Below are positions 35,897 through 43,334 of a DNA stretch of 64,000 bases, piece by piece. Source of the stretch: Falsochrobactrum tianjinense. GTDB taxonomy: Bacteria > Pseudomonadota > Alphaproteobacteria > Rhizobiales > Rhizobiaceae. A program made the translations under genes and the position numbers. The notes beneath the pieces were generated by a model, which worked only from the letters and a program-made list of their open reading frames with translations, did no database searches and was not told the origin of the DNA. The first letter of the stretch is position 1. Each line of letters opens with the position of its first letter. Where the stretch lies: the NCBI RefSeq assembly GCF_019100495.1, contig NZ_JAHRVA010000004.1, forward strand, positions 1-64,000. Reading direction: 5' to 3'.

Positions 35897-35925
35897 GCGT
35901 AAAACACTCCACGCTCCTCCAACAA

Positions 35926-35968
35926 GAATGCGGCAGATCGTGCATCTGCGAAAACTGTGAGCGCATTC
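35926..35968 (-). promoter_or_regulatory. Nested hairpin in the cobB 5' leader
   Basis: GAATGCG (35926-35932) pairs with CGCATTC (35962-35968), and inside it GCAGAT (35933-35938) pairs with ATCTGC (35944-35949). The region lies 30-72 bases upstream of cobB. A CTGGT..CCAG element follows further upstream. It lacks the conserved core of known cobalamin riboswitches, so a regulatory role is only suggested by structure and place. Confidence 0.4.
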
Positions 35969-36024
35969 TGGTTTCAGACCCACAGCACTGGCGTCAGAGC
36001 TACCAGATAGGTTATAAACCGTCC

Positions 36025-36492
36025 ATGAATGATGAAACCCTCCCAGAAAATAAAACATCCACCGAAACACCTGAAGAGGCCATCGGAACCTATGCGACCG
36101 CAGCCGCCAAGGCCGCATTGACCGCGCTCATAACAGGCAATTTTCCCGATCCTGTCGGCATTATCCTACCCGATGGCGAAGTGCCGTATTTTCAACTCGC
36201 TTATGAAGGTCTGGGCGAAGGCTATGCCATGGCAGGCATAATCCGCCATGAGGACCATATGCAGGATGAACCGGGCGACAGCGAAGGCACAACCATCATA
36301 TCCACCGTCTTTCCCGCCCCGCCCGGCAGCGGCATTATTTTTCAAGCCGGTGAAGGAGTTGATGAAACGGCGCTCGATCCGCTTTCCCGCCGCCTGACGA
36401 TGGAAATCTGCGAACATATCTGCGCCGAATACGATCTGCCCGCTGACCTCGTCGTCACCATTTCAATTCCGCAAAGCGAAGCGCCACACTAG
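36025..36492 (+). CDS. CbiD-like N-terminal fragment (cobalt-precorrin-5B methyltransferase homologue, truncated)
   Basis: A 155-residue acidic protein that resembles the N-terminal third of CbiD, the C1-methyltransferase of the corrin ring. Matching blocks by recall of the family are ATAAAKAALTALITGNFPDP, EVPYFQLAYEGLGEGYAMAG, TTIISTVFPAPPGSGIIFQA and EICEHICAEYDLPADLVVTI. The family's conserved GxTTGxC motif near the start is missing (the sequence reads AIGTYATAAAKAA), and the remaining roughly 200 residues of a full CbiD (about 360-370) are absent; the gene stops cleanly. No good Shine-Dalgarno precedes the ATG. Catalysis looks unlikely. It is divergent from cobB, so a regulatory, scaffolding or decaying-paralogue role are all open. 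Confidence 0.65.
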   Translation: MNDETLPENKTSTETPEEAIGTYATAAAKAALTALITGNFPDPVGIILPDGEVPYFQLAYEGLGEGYAMAGIIRHEDHMQDEPGDSEGTTIISTVFPAPPGSGIIFQAGEGVDETALDPLSRRLTMEICEHICAEYDLPADLVVTISIPQSEAPH

Positions 36493-36516
36493 TTAATTGC
36501 CTGTCTGGTGACACAT

Positions 36517-36966
36517 CTAGCTGCCGCAGGGCGAGGCCTGCCGCGCCTCACGCAATTCCTCCGCAGTCACGCCCAGCACTTCGGCAATGTGTTGGATCAT
36601 CGCCGTCTCCGACTGATCAATCCGGCTATCGGCGCAGGCGATCTTCATCAGATCGTTTAAAAGTGACAAACGCCGTTCCGGGGCCATTTCCGCCAGCATG
36701 CTGGCTGCCTGTTTGGTCGTGGTCTCATAGGCAAAGTCCTTGAGGTATTCCGCAACTTCCGGGATTTCTTCCGGAGGAATGCCGAAATTCTCGAGAATGA
36801 TCTCTTTGAAGATGGTGATTTCTGCCGGATGGCGATCACCATCCGCAAACACCACATGCAGCAAAAGAAGCAATTCCGCCGCCAGCGCCGGATCTTCGGC
36901 TACGCGCTGCACAGCGCTCTTTTTACCCAGAAACGTTGTGATGCGTTCGAAGATGCTCTCGCTCAT
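36517..36966 (-). CDS. TerB-family protein
   Basis: A 149-residue soluble helical protein of the TerB/DjlA N-terminal family. Two acidic metal-binding-like repeats are visible: HVVFADGDRHPAEITIFKEI (about 37-56) and KIACADSRIDQSETAMIQHI (about 110-129). Family members are linked to tellurite resistance or membrane-associated chaperone modules, but no other ter gene is here. An ATG two codons upstream (36972) is also possible, as AGGAG sits between typical distances of both. It stands between cobalamin genes and is convergent with the CbiD-like gene. Confidence 0.75.
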   Translation of the reverse strand: MSESIFERITTFLGKKSAVQRVAEDPALAAELLLLLHVVFADGDRHPAEITIFKEIILENFGIPPEEIPEVAEYLKDFAYETTTKQAASMLAEMAPERRLSLLNDLMKIACADSRIDQSETAMIQHIAEVLGVTAEELREARQASPCGS

Positions 36967-37111
36967 GGGCATCCTTCTCCTATGTAGGCCGGTTCTGCAT
37001 TTTAATGTTGCCGGAACGATAGGGCAACGCAAGTACAATGACGCTTTTTGCATGAATTTTGCGAATAAAAACATCCAACAGGACGTCTGGCGCAAGAAGA
37101 TTGCCTGCTCT

Positions 37112-37927
37112 ATGGTGCGCTATCAATTTCTGGACCCCTCCATGCTCGAATTCTTCGATACGTTGACTTTACTTCTGATTTTGGCTGCCTTTATCGCAGG
37201 CATTATCGATTCCATCGCGGGCGGCGGCGGAATGATTACCATTCCCGCCTTGCTTCTGGCCGGCATTCCCCCGGTAGAAGCACTCGGCACAAATAAATTA
37301 CAGGGACTGTTCGGCTCGTCATCGGCAACAATCGCCTATGCACGAAAAGGGTATGTCAATATCAAGGAGCAATGGCCGGAGGCGATTGCTTCGCTTGCCG
37401 GTTCCGTTCTGGGCGCTTTTCTGGCAACCATTCTGCCCGTTGAGATCATGCGCGCGGCTTTGCCTGCGCTGTTGGTGGCGATTGCGATCTACTTTGCCAT
37501 CAAGCCCAATATTGGCGATCTGGACCGCTCACGTCGCATCGGACCTTTCCTCTTTGGCATGACGATCGTTCCGCTGATCGGCTTTTACGATGGCCTGTTC
37601 GGCCCCGGCACCGGCTCGTTTTTCATGCTGGCTTTCGTAGCTCTTGCTGGTTACGGCGTCCTGAAGGCGACAGCACACACCAAGCTTCTCAATTGCGCCT
37701 CCAATGTTGGCGCTTTTGCCACCTTCGCCGCCTTTGGCGTCATCAATTGGAAGATCGGCATCTGTATGGGCATTGCCCAGTTCATCGGCGCGCAAATCGG
37801 CGCGAGCCTCGCGATGAAAGTCGGCTCACGCATCATCAAGCCGCTATTGATCGTTGTCAGTCTTGCTCTGGCGGCACGCCTTCTGATGGATCAGACCAAT
37901 CCCTTGCGGCAATGGATTGGCTTTTAA
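37112..37927 (+). CDS. TSUP (TauE/SafE) family permease
   Basis: A 271-residue inner-membrane protein with about eight hydrophobic segments. The family pattern appears twice: FIAGIIDSIAGGGGMITIPALL (in part DSIAGGGGMITIPALL) near the N terminus with GTNKLQGLFGSS, and FYDGLFGPGTGSFFMLAFV with ATAHTKLLNCASN in the second half. TSUP proteins export or import sulfur compounds such as sulfite or taurine-derived organics; some members have been proposed to move cobalt or other ions. Its place between cobB and cobO is suggestive only. ATG 37112 is preferred; ATG 37142 is an alternative. Confidence 0.82.
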   Translation: MVRYQFLDPSMLEFFDTLTLLLILAAFIAGIIDSIAGGGGMITIPALLLAGIPPVEALGTNKLQGLFGSSSATIAYARKGYVNIKEQWPEAIASLAGSVLGAFLATILPVEIMRAALPALLVAIAIYFAIKPNIGDLDRSRRIGPFLFGMTIVPLIGFYDGLFGPGTGSFFMLAFVALAGYGVLKATAHTKLLNCASNVGAFATFAAFGVINWKIGICMGIAQFIGAQIGASLAMKVGSRIIKPLLIVVSLALAARLLMDQTNPLRQWIGF

Positions 37928-37964
37928 ATATGTAACAGGCCGCATTGCGACCCATCGAGCATAA

Positions 37965-38603
37965 TCAGAATTCAATGCCCTTCTGCGCCTTGACCCCCGA
38001 ACGGAACGGATGTTTGACCATTTCCATCTCGGTGACGAGATCGGCAGCTTCCATCAATTCTTCCTTCGCATTGCGCCCGGTAATGATGACGTGTTTCATT
38101 TCCGGCTTGGCCGCAAGCACCTCAATCACTTCCTCTACCGGCAGATAATCATAGCGCAAGACGATATTGAGTTCGTCGCAGAGCACCATGTCATAGCTCT
38201 CATCCATAATCATGGCCTTGGCCTGTTCCCATGCGGCGCGCGCCATGGCTATGTCGCGGGCGCGGTCTTGCGTTTCCCAGGTAAAGCCCTCGCCAAATGC
38301 GGAAATCGTCACCTGTTCGGGAAACTTCTCCAGCACCCAGCGTTCGCCCGTATTCCATGCGCCCTTGATGAACTGGACGACACCGATCTTCATGCCATGG
38401 CCGATCCCCCGGAAGACCATACCAAAACCGGCTGTCGATTTGCCCTTGCCTTTGCCGGTATGGACAATAACCAGCCCTTTTTCTTCGGTCTTGGTGGCCT
38501 GAATCTTGTCGCGCGCAGCTTTCACCTTACGCATTTTCTCCGCATGGCGCGCATTCAGTTCCTCTTCCGTCATGGATAGAATTTTTTCTGATTTCTCAGT
38601 CAT
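37965..38603 (-). CDS. cobO: Cob(I)yrinic acid a,c-diamide adenosyltransferase
   Basis: A 212-residue ATP:corrinoid adenosyltransferase (CobA/CobO type) that attaches the 5'-deoxyadenosyl upper ligand. A charged N-terminal helix (NARHAEKMRKVKAARDKIQ) precedes the P-loop VHTGKGKGKSTAGFG (about 47-61); VVQFIKGAWNTGE, DMVLCDELNIVL and HVIITGRNAKEELMEAADLV complete the family pattern. The substrate would be the Co(I) form made by the reductase encoded at 30766. Last gene of cobQ-cobP-cobO. Confidence 0.95.
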   Translation of the reverse strand: MTEKSEKILSMTEEELNARHAEKMRKVKAARDKIQATKTEEKGLVIVHTGKGKGKSTAGFGMVFRGIGHGMKIGVVQFIKGAWNTGERWVLEKFPEQVTISAFGEGFTWETQDRARDIAMARAAWEQAKAMIMDESYDMVLCDELNIVLRYDYLPVEEVIEVLAAKPEMKHVIITGRNAKEELMEAADLVTEMEMVKHPFRSGVKAQKGIEF

Positions 38604-38679
38604 TTGACGCCCTTTCCGGATTCATTTTTTGAGGATGTTCAATTGTTTTCTTTACAATCGCATCAGCAAGCGCCTCGCA

Positions 38680-39201
38680 CTATCCCTTCATTCTCAGCGG
38701 CAGGCCTGCCGCCATGAAATAAACTTCGTCCGCCACAGACGCCACAGACTGATGCAGGAAGCCAGCCGAATCGCGAAATGCTCGCGCCATGCGATTTTCA
38801 GGTACAATGCCCAACCCGACCTCATTGGAAACGAAAACCACCGGACCATGCAGCTCTGGCAGCACTGTAACGAGCGCAGCACTTTCAGCCGTTATATCGC
38901 GCTCCGCCATCATCAGATTGGTAAGCCATAGCGTCAGGCAATCGACCAGCACGAAACTATCCGCAGCCGCGTTGTCTTTTAGCATGGTCACAAGATCGAG
39001 CGGCTCTTCCAGCGTTCGCCATTGTGGACCGCGCCTGTCGCGATGAGTAGCGATGCGGCTTTCCATCTCGCAATCGAATGCGCGTCCTGTCGCTAGGTAA
39101 ACTGGCTTGAACCCGGAAGCTTCGACCAGCTTTTCGGCATAGGAAGACTTACCTGAGCGTGCCCCGCCAAGAACGAAGATGACTTTTGCGGACAGAGCCA
39201 T
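38680..39201 (-). CDS. cobP: Adenosylcobinamide kinase / adenosylcobinamide-phosphate guanylyltransferase
   Basis: A 173-residue bifunctional CobP/CobU enzyme that phosphorylates adenosylcobinamide and transfers GMP to it. Seen: the P-loop [16 protein letters not shown] at the N terminus, [24 protein letters not shown] with the GMP-accepting histidine region, [12 protein letters not shown] and [21 protein letters not shown] near the C terminus. A GTG four codons upstream (39213) has GGGAG too close, so ATG 39201 is used. It follows cobQ by 26 bases. Confidence 0.93.
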   Translation of the reverse strand: MALSAKVIFVLGGARSGKSSYAEKLVEASGFKPVYLATGRAFDCEMESRIATHRDRRGPQWRTLEEPLDLVTMLKDNAAADSFVLVDCLTLWLTNLMMAERDITAESAALVTVLPELHGPVVFVSNEVGLGIVPENRMARAFRDSAGFLHQSVASVADEVYFMAAGLPLRMKG

Positions 39202-39227
39202 TGTTTGCACCAACTCCCTAAAGCACG

Positions 39228-40700
39228 TCAGTCCAACTGCACAGTTCGGGCCACTGCGAAAAGCCCCTCGATATCCAGACTGGCTTCCAGCCCCTGCGCC
39301 AACTCATCGAGAGCCGCCTCGACGCCCGCACGATAATTGCCTTCACCATGAGGTTCGATACCCAAAGCAGCAAGAAAACTGCGCCGAAACCTATCCGCCC
39401 CGAAAACGCCATGCAGATACGTGCCGATTATGCGCCCATCCGCGGATATTGCGCCATCAGGTCGCGCACCGATCATCGCAAACGGGCGCTCTGAATCCGC
39501 TCCCTCGGTGCGCCCGACATGAATTTCATAACCCTCAAGCGGCGCGTCATGGGGCACCGACCGGCCCGTAACATTGCGCACGCATTTTTCAGGCTCCATG
39601 ATGGTATCGACATTGAGCAATCCCAGCCCCGCAGTCTCGCGGATTTCTCCTTCCACGCCATCGGGATCGCGGATGGACATGCCGAGCATTTGATAACCGC
39701 CGCAAATGCCGAACACATGTCCCCCTCGTCTGACATGAGCCTGAATATCCACATCCCAGCCATTTTCCCGCAAGGCAAACATATCGGCTATCGTAGATTT
39801 GGTTCCCGGCAGAATCACCAGCCCCGCATCGGCGGGAAGCTTAGATCCTGGGGGAACCATGACGACTTCTACCCCCAGCTCTGCTCTGAGCGGGTCCAGA
39901 TCATCGAAATTGGCGATTCGCGGCAGCATCGGAACGACAATCCGAAACGCCTTTTCATGCGCACTTATGGCACGCTCCAGCACGACGGAATCTTCAGCCG
40001 GAAGACGCGAGACTGCTTTCAGCCATGGCACAACGCCGAACGAGCGCCAGTTGGTAAAGCCGGTTATGGCAGTCAAGCCGTCATCGAAAAGCGAAATGTC
40101 GCCGCGAAACTTGTTGATCAGAAAGCCGCGCACCATCGCGCGGTCTTCTTCCGATAAAATGACATGGGTCCCTACCAGAGACGCGATCACCCCGCCCCGG
40201 TCGATATCGCCAATCAACACCACCGGAACATCCGCATGGGTGGCAAAGCCCATATTGGCGATGTCGCCTGCGCGCAGATTGATTTCCGCAGGAGACCCGG
40301 CCCCTTCCACCAATACGAGGTCGGCACCATCACTGACTCGAGCAAAGGATTCCATCACCGCCGCCATTAATTGCGGCTTCAATTGCTGATAATAACGCCC
40401 GCGAGCTTCGCCGCGCACCTGACCCTGCACGACCACTTGACTGCCCATATCGGTCTGCGGCTTGAGAAGCACCGGATTCATATGAATCGAGGATGGAACG
40501 CCGCAGGCCAGTGCCTGAAGCCATTGCGCACGGCCAATCTCGCCGCCGTCATCGCTGACGGCAGCATTGTTCGACATATTCTGCGGCTTGAACGGGCGAA
40601 CCTTTAGGCCGCGATTCCGCGCCGCGCGGCAAAGCCCGGCGACAAGTACGCTCTTGCCGACATCTGAACCCGTTCCCTGAAACATGATTGCTCGCGTCAT
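39228..40700 (-). CDS. cobQ: Cobyric acid synthase
   Basis: A 490-residue glutamine amidotransferase that amidates four side chains of adenosylcobyrinic acid a,c-diamide. The ATPase domain begins [20 protein letters not shown] and has [13 protein letters not shown] and [13 protein letters not shown]; the C-terminal class I GATase domain holds [11 protein letters not shown], the nucleophilic Cys in [11 protein letters not shown] and a histidine in [11 protein letters not shown]. The ATG at 40700 starts the canonical protein; the frame runs further upstream to 40799. First gene of cobQ-cobP-cobO, divergent from the acyl-CoA dehydrogenase gene. Confidence 0.95.
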   Translation of the reverse strand: MTRAIMFQGTGSDVGKSVLVAGLCRAARNRGLKVRPFKPQNMSNNAAVSDDGGEIGRAQWLQALACGVPSSIHMNPVLLKPQTDMGSQVVVQGQVRGEARGRYYQQLKPQLMAAVMESFARVSDGADLVLVEGAGSPAEINLRAGDIANMGFATHADVPVVLIGDIDRGGVIASLVGTHVILSEEDRAMVRGFLINKFRGDISLFDDGLTAITGFTNWRSFGVVPWLKAVSRLPAEDSVVLERAISAHEKAFRIVVPMLPRIANFDDLDPLRAELGVEVVMVPPGSKLPADAGLVILPGTKSTIADMFALRENGWDVDIQAHVRRGGHVFGICGGYQMLGMSIRDPDGVEGEIRETAGLGLLNVDTIMEPEKCVRNVTGRSVPHDAPLEGYEIHVGRTEGADSERPFAMIGARPDGAISADGRIIGTYLHGVFGADRFRRSFLAALGIEPHGEGNYRAGVEAALDELAQGLEASLDIEGLFAVARTVQLD

Positions 40701-40882
40701 GCTACCGTGCCTATCCGAAGTTTCAAGTGCTGGCAATGAGGGTTTGCCGCGCAATCTTATATGCAAAAATGCGCATCGGTTTATTGCAAATGTGAGCAAT
40801 ATTATTCCAGCGGAGCGTTGGCAGTTTTCGGCTCTTGTGATCTAGTCAAGTGAGGAGGCGCGGTACTCATAGGGAGGAAACC

Positions 40883-42040
40883 ATGGATACGGTCGACCAG
40901 AATCAGTTTGAGCTCAACGACGATCAGATCGCCATCCAGCAAGTGGCATCCGACTTCGCTGCCGACCGTGTTGCACCCCTTGCACTGCAATGGGATCGCG
41001 ACAAGCATTTTCCCGTCGATGTTATTCGCGATACCGGACCGCTCGGTATGGGTGGCATTTATGTGCGTGACGATGTCGGTGGCTCGGCGCTCAAACGCTT
41101 CGATGCCGTGCTGATCTTCGAAGCTCTCGCCAAGGCCTGCCCCGCCTTTTCAGCTTTCATTTCCATTCACAATATGACCGCCTGGATGATCGACAATTTC
41201 GGCAATGACATACAGCGCCGGAAGTTTTTGCCAAAACTCGCCTCTATGGAATGGCTCGGCAGCTATTGCCTGACCGAACCCGGCTCCGGTTCCGACGCCG
41301 CAGCGCTTCGCACCCGGGCAGTGCGCGATGGCAATGATTATATCCTCTCTGGAACCAAGCAATTCATATCCGGCGCGGGAGCCTCGGATATTTATGTAAC
41401 TATGGTGCGTACCAGCGAGGACGGTCCTAAAGGAATTTCAGCGCTTATCGTACCCAAAGATGCCCCTGGCCTGTCATTTGGCTCAAACGAGCATAAAATG
41501 GGCTGGAATGCCCAGCCGACCCGAACAGTAATCTTCGACAATTGCCGCGTGCCAGTCGAAAACCGGCTGGGTGAGGAAGGTTCGGGTTTTAAAATCGCCA
41601 TGGCGGGACTGGATGGCGGGCGACTCAACATAGCTGCCTGTTCGCTGGGCGGTGCCCAGTCGGCCATCGACAAGGCACTGGAATATTGCAGCCAGCGCAA
41701 AGCCTTCGGCCAGACGATCGACCGCTTCCAGGCATTGCAATTCCGCCTTGCCGATATGGAAACTGAACTCGCCGCCGCGCGCCAGCTTCTCTACACCGCA
41801 GCGAGCAAGCTTGATCGCAAGGCGCATGATGCAGGCAAATGGTCCGCCATGGCCAAGCGGTTCGTTACCGATACGGGCTTCAATGTCGCCAATGACGCAC
41901 TGCAACTTTTTGGCGGCTATGGCTATCTGCATGATTACGGTGTGGAAAAGCTGGTTCGTGATTTGCGTGTGCATCAGATACTCGAAGGCACCAATGAAAT
42001 CATGCGCGTCATTATTGCTCGCCACATGATCGGACGCTGA
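40883..42040 (+). CDS. Acyl-CoA dehydrogenase, probably isobutyryl-CoA dehydrogenase
   Basis: A 385-residue FAD enzyme. Family motifs are YCLTEPGSGSDAAALRTRA, FSGTKQFISGAG-like region (SGTKQFISGAGASD), GGRLNIAACSLGGAQ, RKAFGQTIDRFQALQF and the catalytic Glu in HQILEGTNEIMRVII. The next gene, mmsB, oxidises 3-hydroxyisobutyrate, so isobutyryl-CoA from valine is the likely substrate. AGGGAGG lies 6-7 bases before the ATG. Enoyl-CoA hydratase and HIBYL-CoA hydrolase, the steps between, are not in the window. Confidence 0.88.
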   Translation: MDTVDQNQFELNDDQIAIQQVASDFAADRVAPLALQWDRDKHFPVDVIRDTGPLGMGGIYVRDDVGGSALKRFDAVLIFEALAKACPAFSAFISIHNMTAWMIDNFGNDIQRRKFLPKLASMEWLGSYCLTEPGSGSDAAALRTRAVRDGNDYILSGTKQFISGAGASDIYVTMVRTSEDGPKGISALIVPKDAPGLSFGSNEHKMGWNAQPTRTVIFDNCRVPVENRLGEEGSGFKIAMAGLDGGRLNIAACSLGGAQSAIDKALEYCSQRKAFGQTIDRFQALQFRLADMETELAAARQLLYTAASKLDRKAHDAGKWSAMAKRFVTDTGFNVANDALQLFGGYGYLHDYGVEKLVRDLRVHQILEGTNEIMRVIIARHMIGR

Positions 42041-42069
42041 AATTTCGCATCTTCCGGGAGGATTTCATC

Positions 42070-42960
42070 ATGGCCACTATCGCATTCATAGGTCTGGGCA
42101 ATATGGGTGGGCCGATGGCCGCCAATCTGGTCAAGGCAGGGCACAAGGTGATCGGTTTCGATCTGCTGCCGCAGCATCTGGATGAAGCAAGGGCGAACGG
42201 GCTTGAAATTACAACCAGCGCCAGCAAAGCCGTAAGCGATGTCGATGCGGTCATCACCATGCTGCCCGCAGGTAAGCACGTTCTTTCAGTTTATGAGGAC
42301 ATAGCCGCGAAGGCCCGAAAAGATTCACTTTTCATCGACTGCTCGACCATTGATGTCGATTCGGCCCGCAAGGCCCACGAAGTTGCAGCCAAACACGGCC
42401 ACTTGTCAGTTGATGCTCCCGTTTCGGGCGGCACAGGCGGGGCTGCGGCAGGTACGCTTACCTTTATGGCAGGCGGCAGCGACGATGCGTTCAGTCGCGC
42501 CGAACTTCTTTTGAAGCCGATGGCTGGCAAGATCGTTCATTGCGGTGGCGATGGTGCCGGGCAGGCTGCAAAAATCTGCAATAATATGATTCTCGGCATT
42601 TCCATGATCGGCGTTAGTGAAGCTTTCGTTCTGGCAGAAAAGCTGGGGCTTTCACATCAGGCATTATTCGATGTAGCATCCACATCGTCGGGCCAGTGCT
42701 GGTCCTTGACCACCTATTGCCCGGTCCCGGGCCCGGTTCCAACCTCCCCTGCCAATAAAACCTACAAGCCCGGCTTCGCCGCCGCCCTCATGCTCAAGGA
42801 TTTGCGACTTTCGCAGGAAGCAGCAAAAAGTACCGGCGCACAAACGCCGCTCGGTGCTCATGCCGAAGAACTTTACAGCCGTTTTGAACACGGCGGGCAT
42901 GGCACGGAAGATTTTTCAGCTATCATCAATTTCCTGCGCAGCGGCGTAAAAGGCCCTTGA
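42070..42960 (+). CDS. mmsB: 3-hydroxyisobutyrate dehydrogenase
   Basis: A 296-residue NAD-dependent beta-hydroxyacid dehydrogenase converting 3-hydroxyisobutyrate to methylmalonate semialdehyde in valine breakdown. Seen: the dinucleotide site FIGLGNMGGPMAANLVKAG, the substrate motif DAPVSGGTGGAAAGTLTFMAGG (in part VSGGTGGAAAGTLTF), the catalytic Lys in GAGQAAKICNNM, and a C-terminal FSAIINFLR. GGGAGG precedes the ATG. It lies 29 bases after the acyl-CoA dehydrogenase gene and is surely co-transcribed. Confidence 0.93.
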   Translation: MATIAFIGLGNMGGPMAANLVKAGHKVIGFDLLPQHLDEARANGLEITTSASKAVSDVDAVITMLPAGKHVLSVYEDIAAKARKDSLFIDCSTIDVDSARKAHEVAAKHGHLSVDAPVSGGTGGAAAGTLTFMAGGSDDAFSRAELLLKPMAGKIVHCGGDGAGQAAKICNNMILGISMIGVSEAFVLAEKLGLSHQALFDVASTSSGQCWSLTTYCPVPGPVPTSPANKTYKPGFAAALMLKDLRLSQEAAKSTGAQTPLGAHAEELYSRFEHGGHGTEDFSAIINFLRSGVKGP

Positions 42961-43040
42961 TGGAAATTTCTCTGAGCCACGAAAAAACTTGCCTTGTTTA
43001 GATTTGCTTAAGTCTCTGATAACCGTCCGGTAACAATGTT

Positions 43041-43197
43041 GAGCTAGAAAGGAGTGAGAGACGGGGTACACCCTCTCGACGCTCCGGATCAGGTATTGCG
43101 TACCGGAGCTTCTAGTCTCTCCCGCCTGTGTATCGTTTGGCGGGATGCCATGCGTATTTGGCAAAACCGTGCGCCACAAGGCAGTGCGGTTTTTGCC
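43041..43197 (+). ncRNA. Candidate structured RNA or leader, intergenic
   Basis: This 374-bp gap between mmsB and the glycosyltransferase gene is dense in exact inverted repeats. CTAGAA (43044-43049) pairs with TTCTAG (43110-43115); GAGAG (43056) with CTCTC (43073); GCTCCGG (43081-43087) with CCGGAGC (43103-43109); CCCGCC (43121-43126) with GGCGGG (43139-43144). GAGAGAC (43056-43062) can instead pair with GTCTCTC (43115-43121), excluding two of the other stems. A longer hairpin, GGCAAAACCG (43160) with CGGTTTTTGCC (43187), ends it and resembles a terminator. No ORF fits. It could be an sRNA or a switch-like leader; the class is not recognised and strand is assumed from the terminator-like end. 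Confidence 0.5.
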
Positions 43198-43334
43198 GTT
43201 GCTGCCGAATCATAAAATATACGTGATTTTGAGGTGACATTTGATAATGGCGATTGAACTACCGCCATTTTCTTGTGAAAGCTACGCGCAACTACAGCCA
43301 ATTACAGCGCAGCCATTATCAGGGCATATGAAAT

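Noticed and set aside
35897-36200. A canonical cobalamin riboswitch upstream of cobB
   Set aside because: The conserved core segments expected over about 200 bases are missing; only weak 3'-like fragments exist. Kept as a structured leader instead.
40783-40800. ATTGC-N8-GCAAT dyad between cobQ and the acyl-CoA dehydrogenase gene
   Set aside because: A 5-bp dyad in an A/T-rich stretch is too weak to call as an operator without conservation data.
43041-43120. A TPP-type riboswitch
   Set aside because: Fragments such as CTGATCCGG appear on the minus strand, but the ordered CTGAGA, ACCC and CTGAT..GCGnAGGGA elements are not present on either strand.
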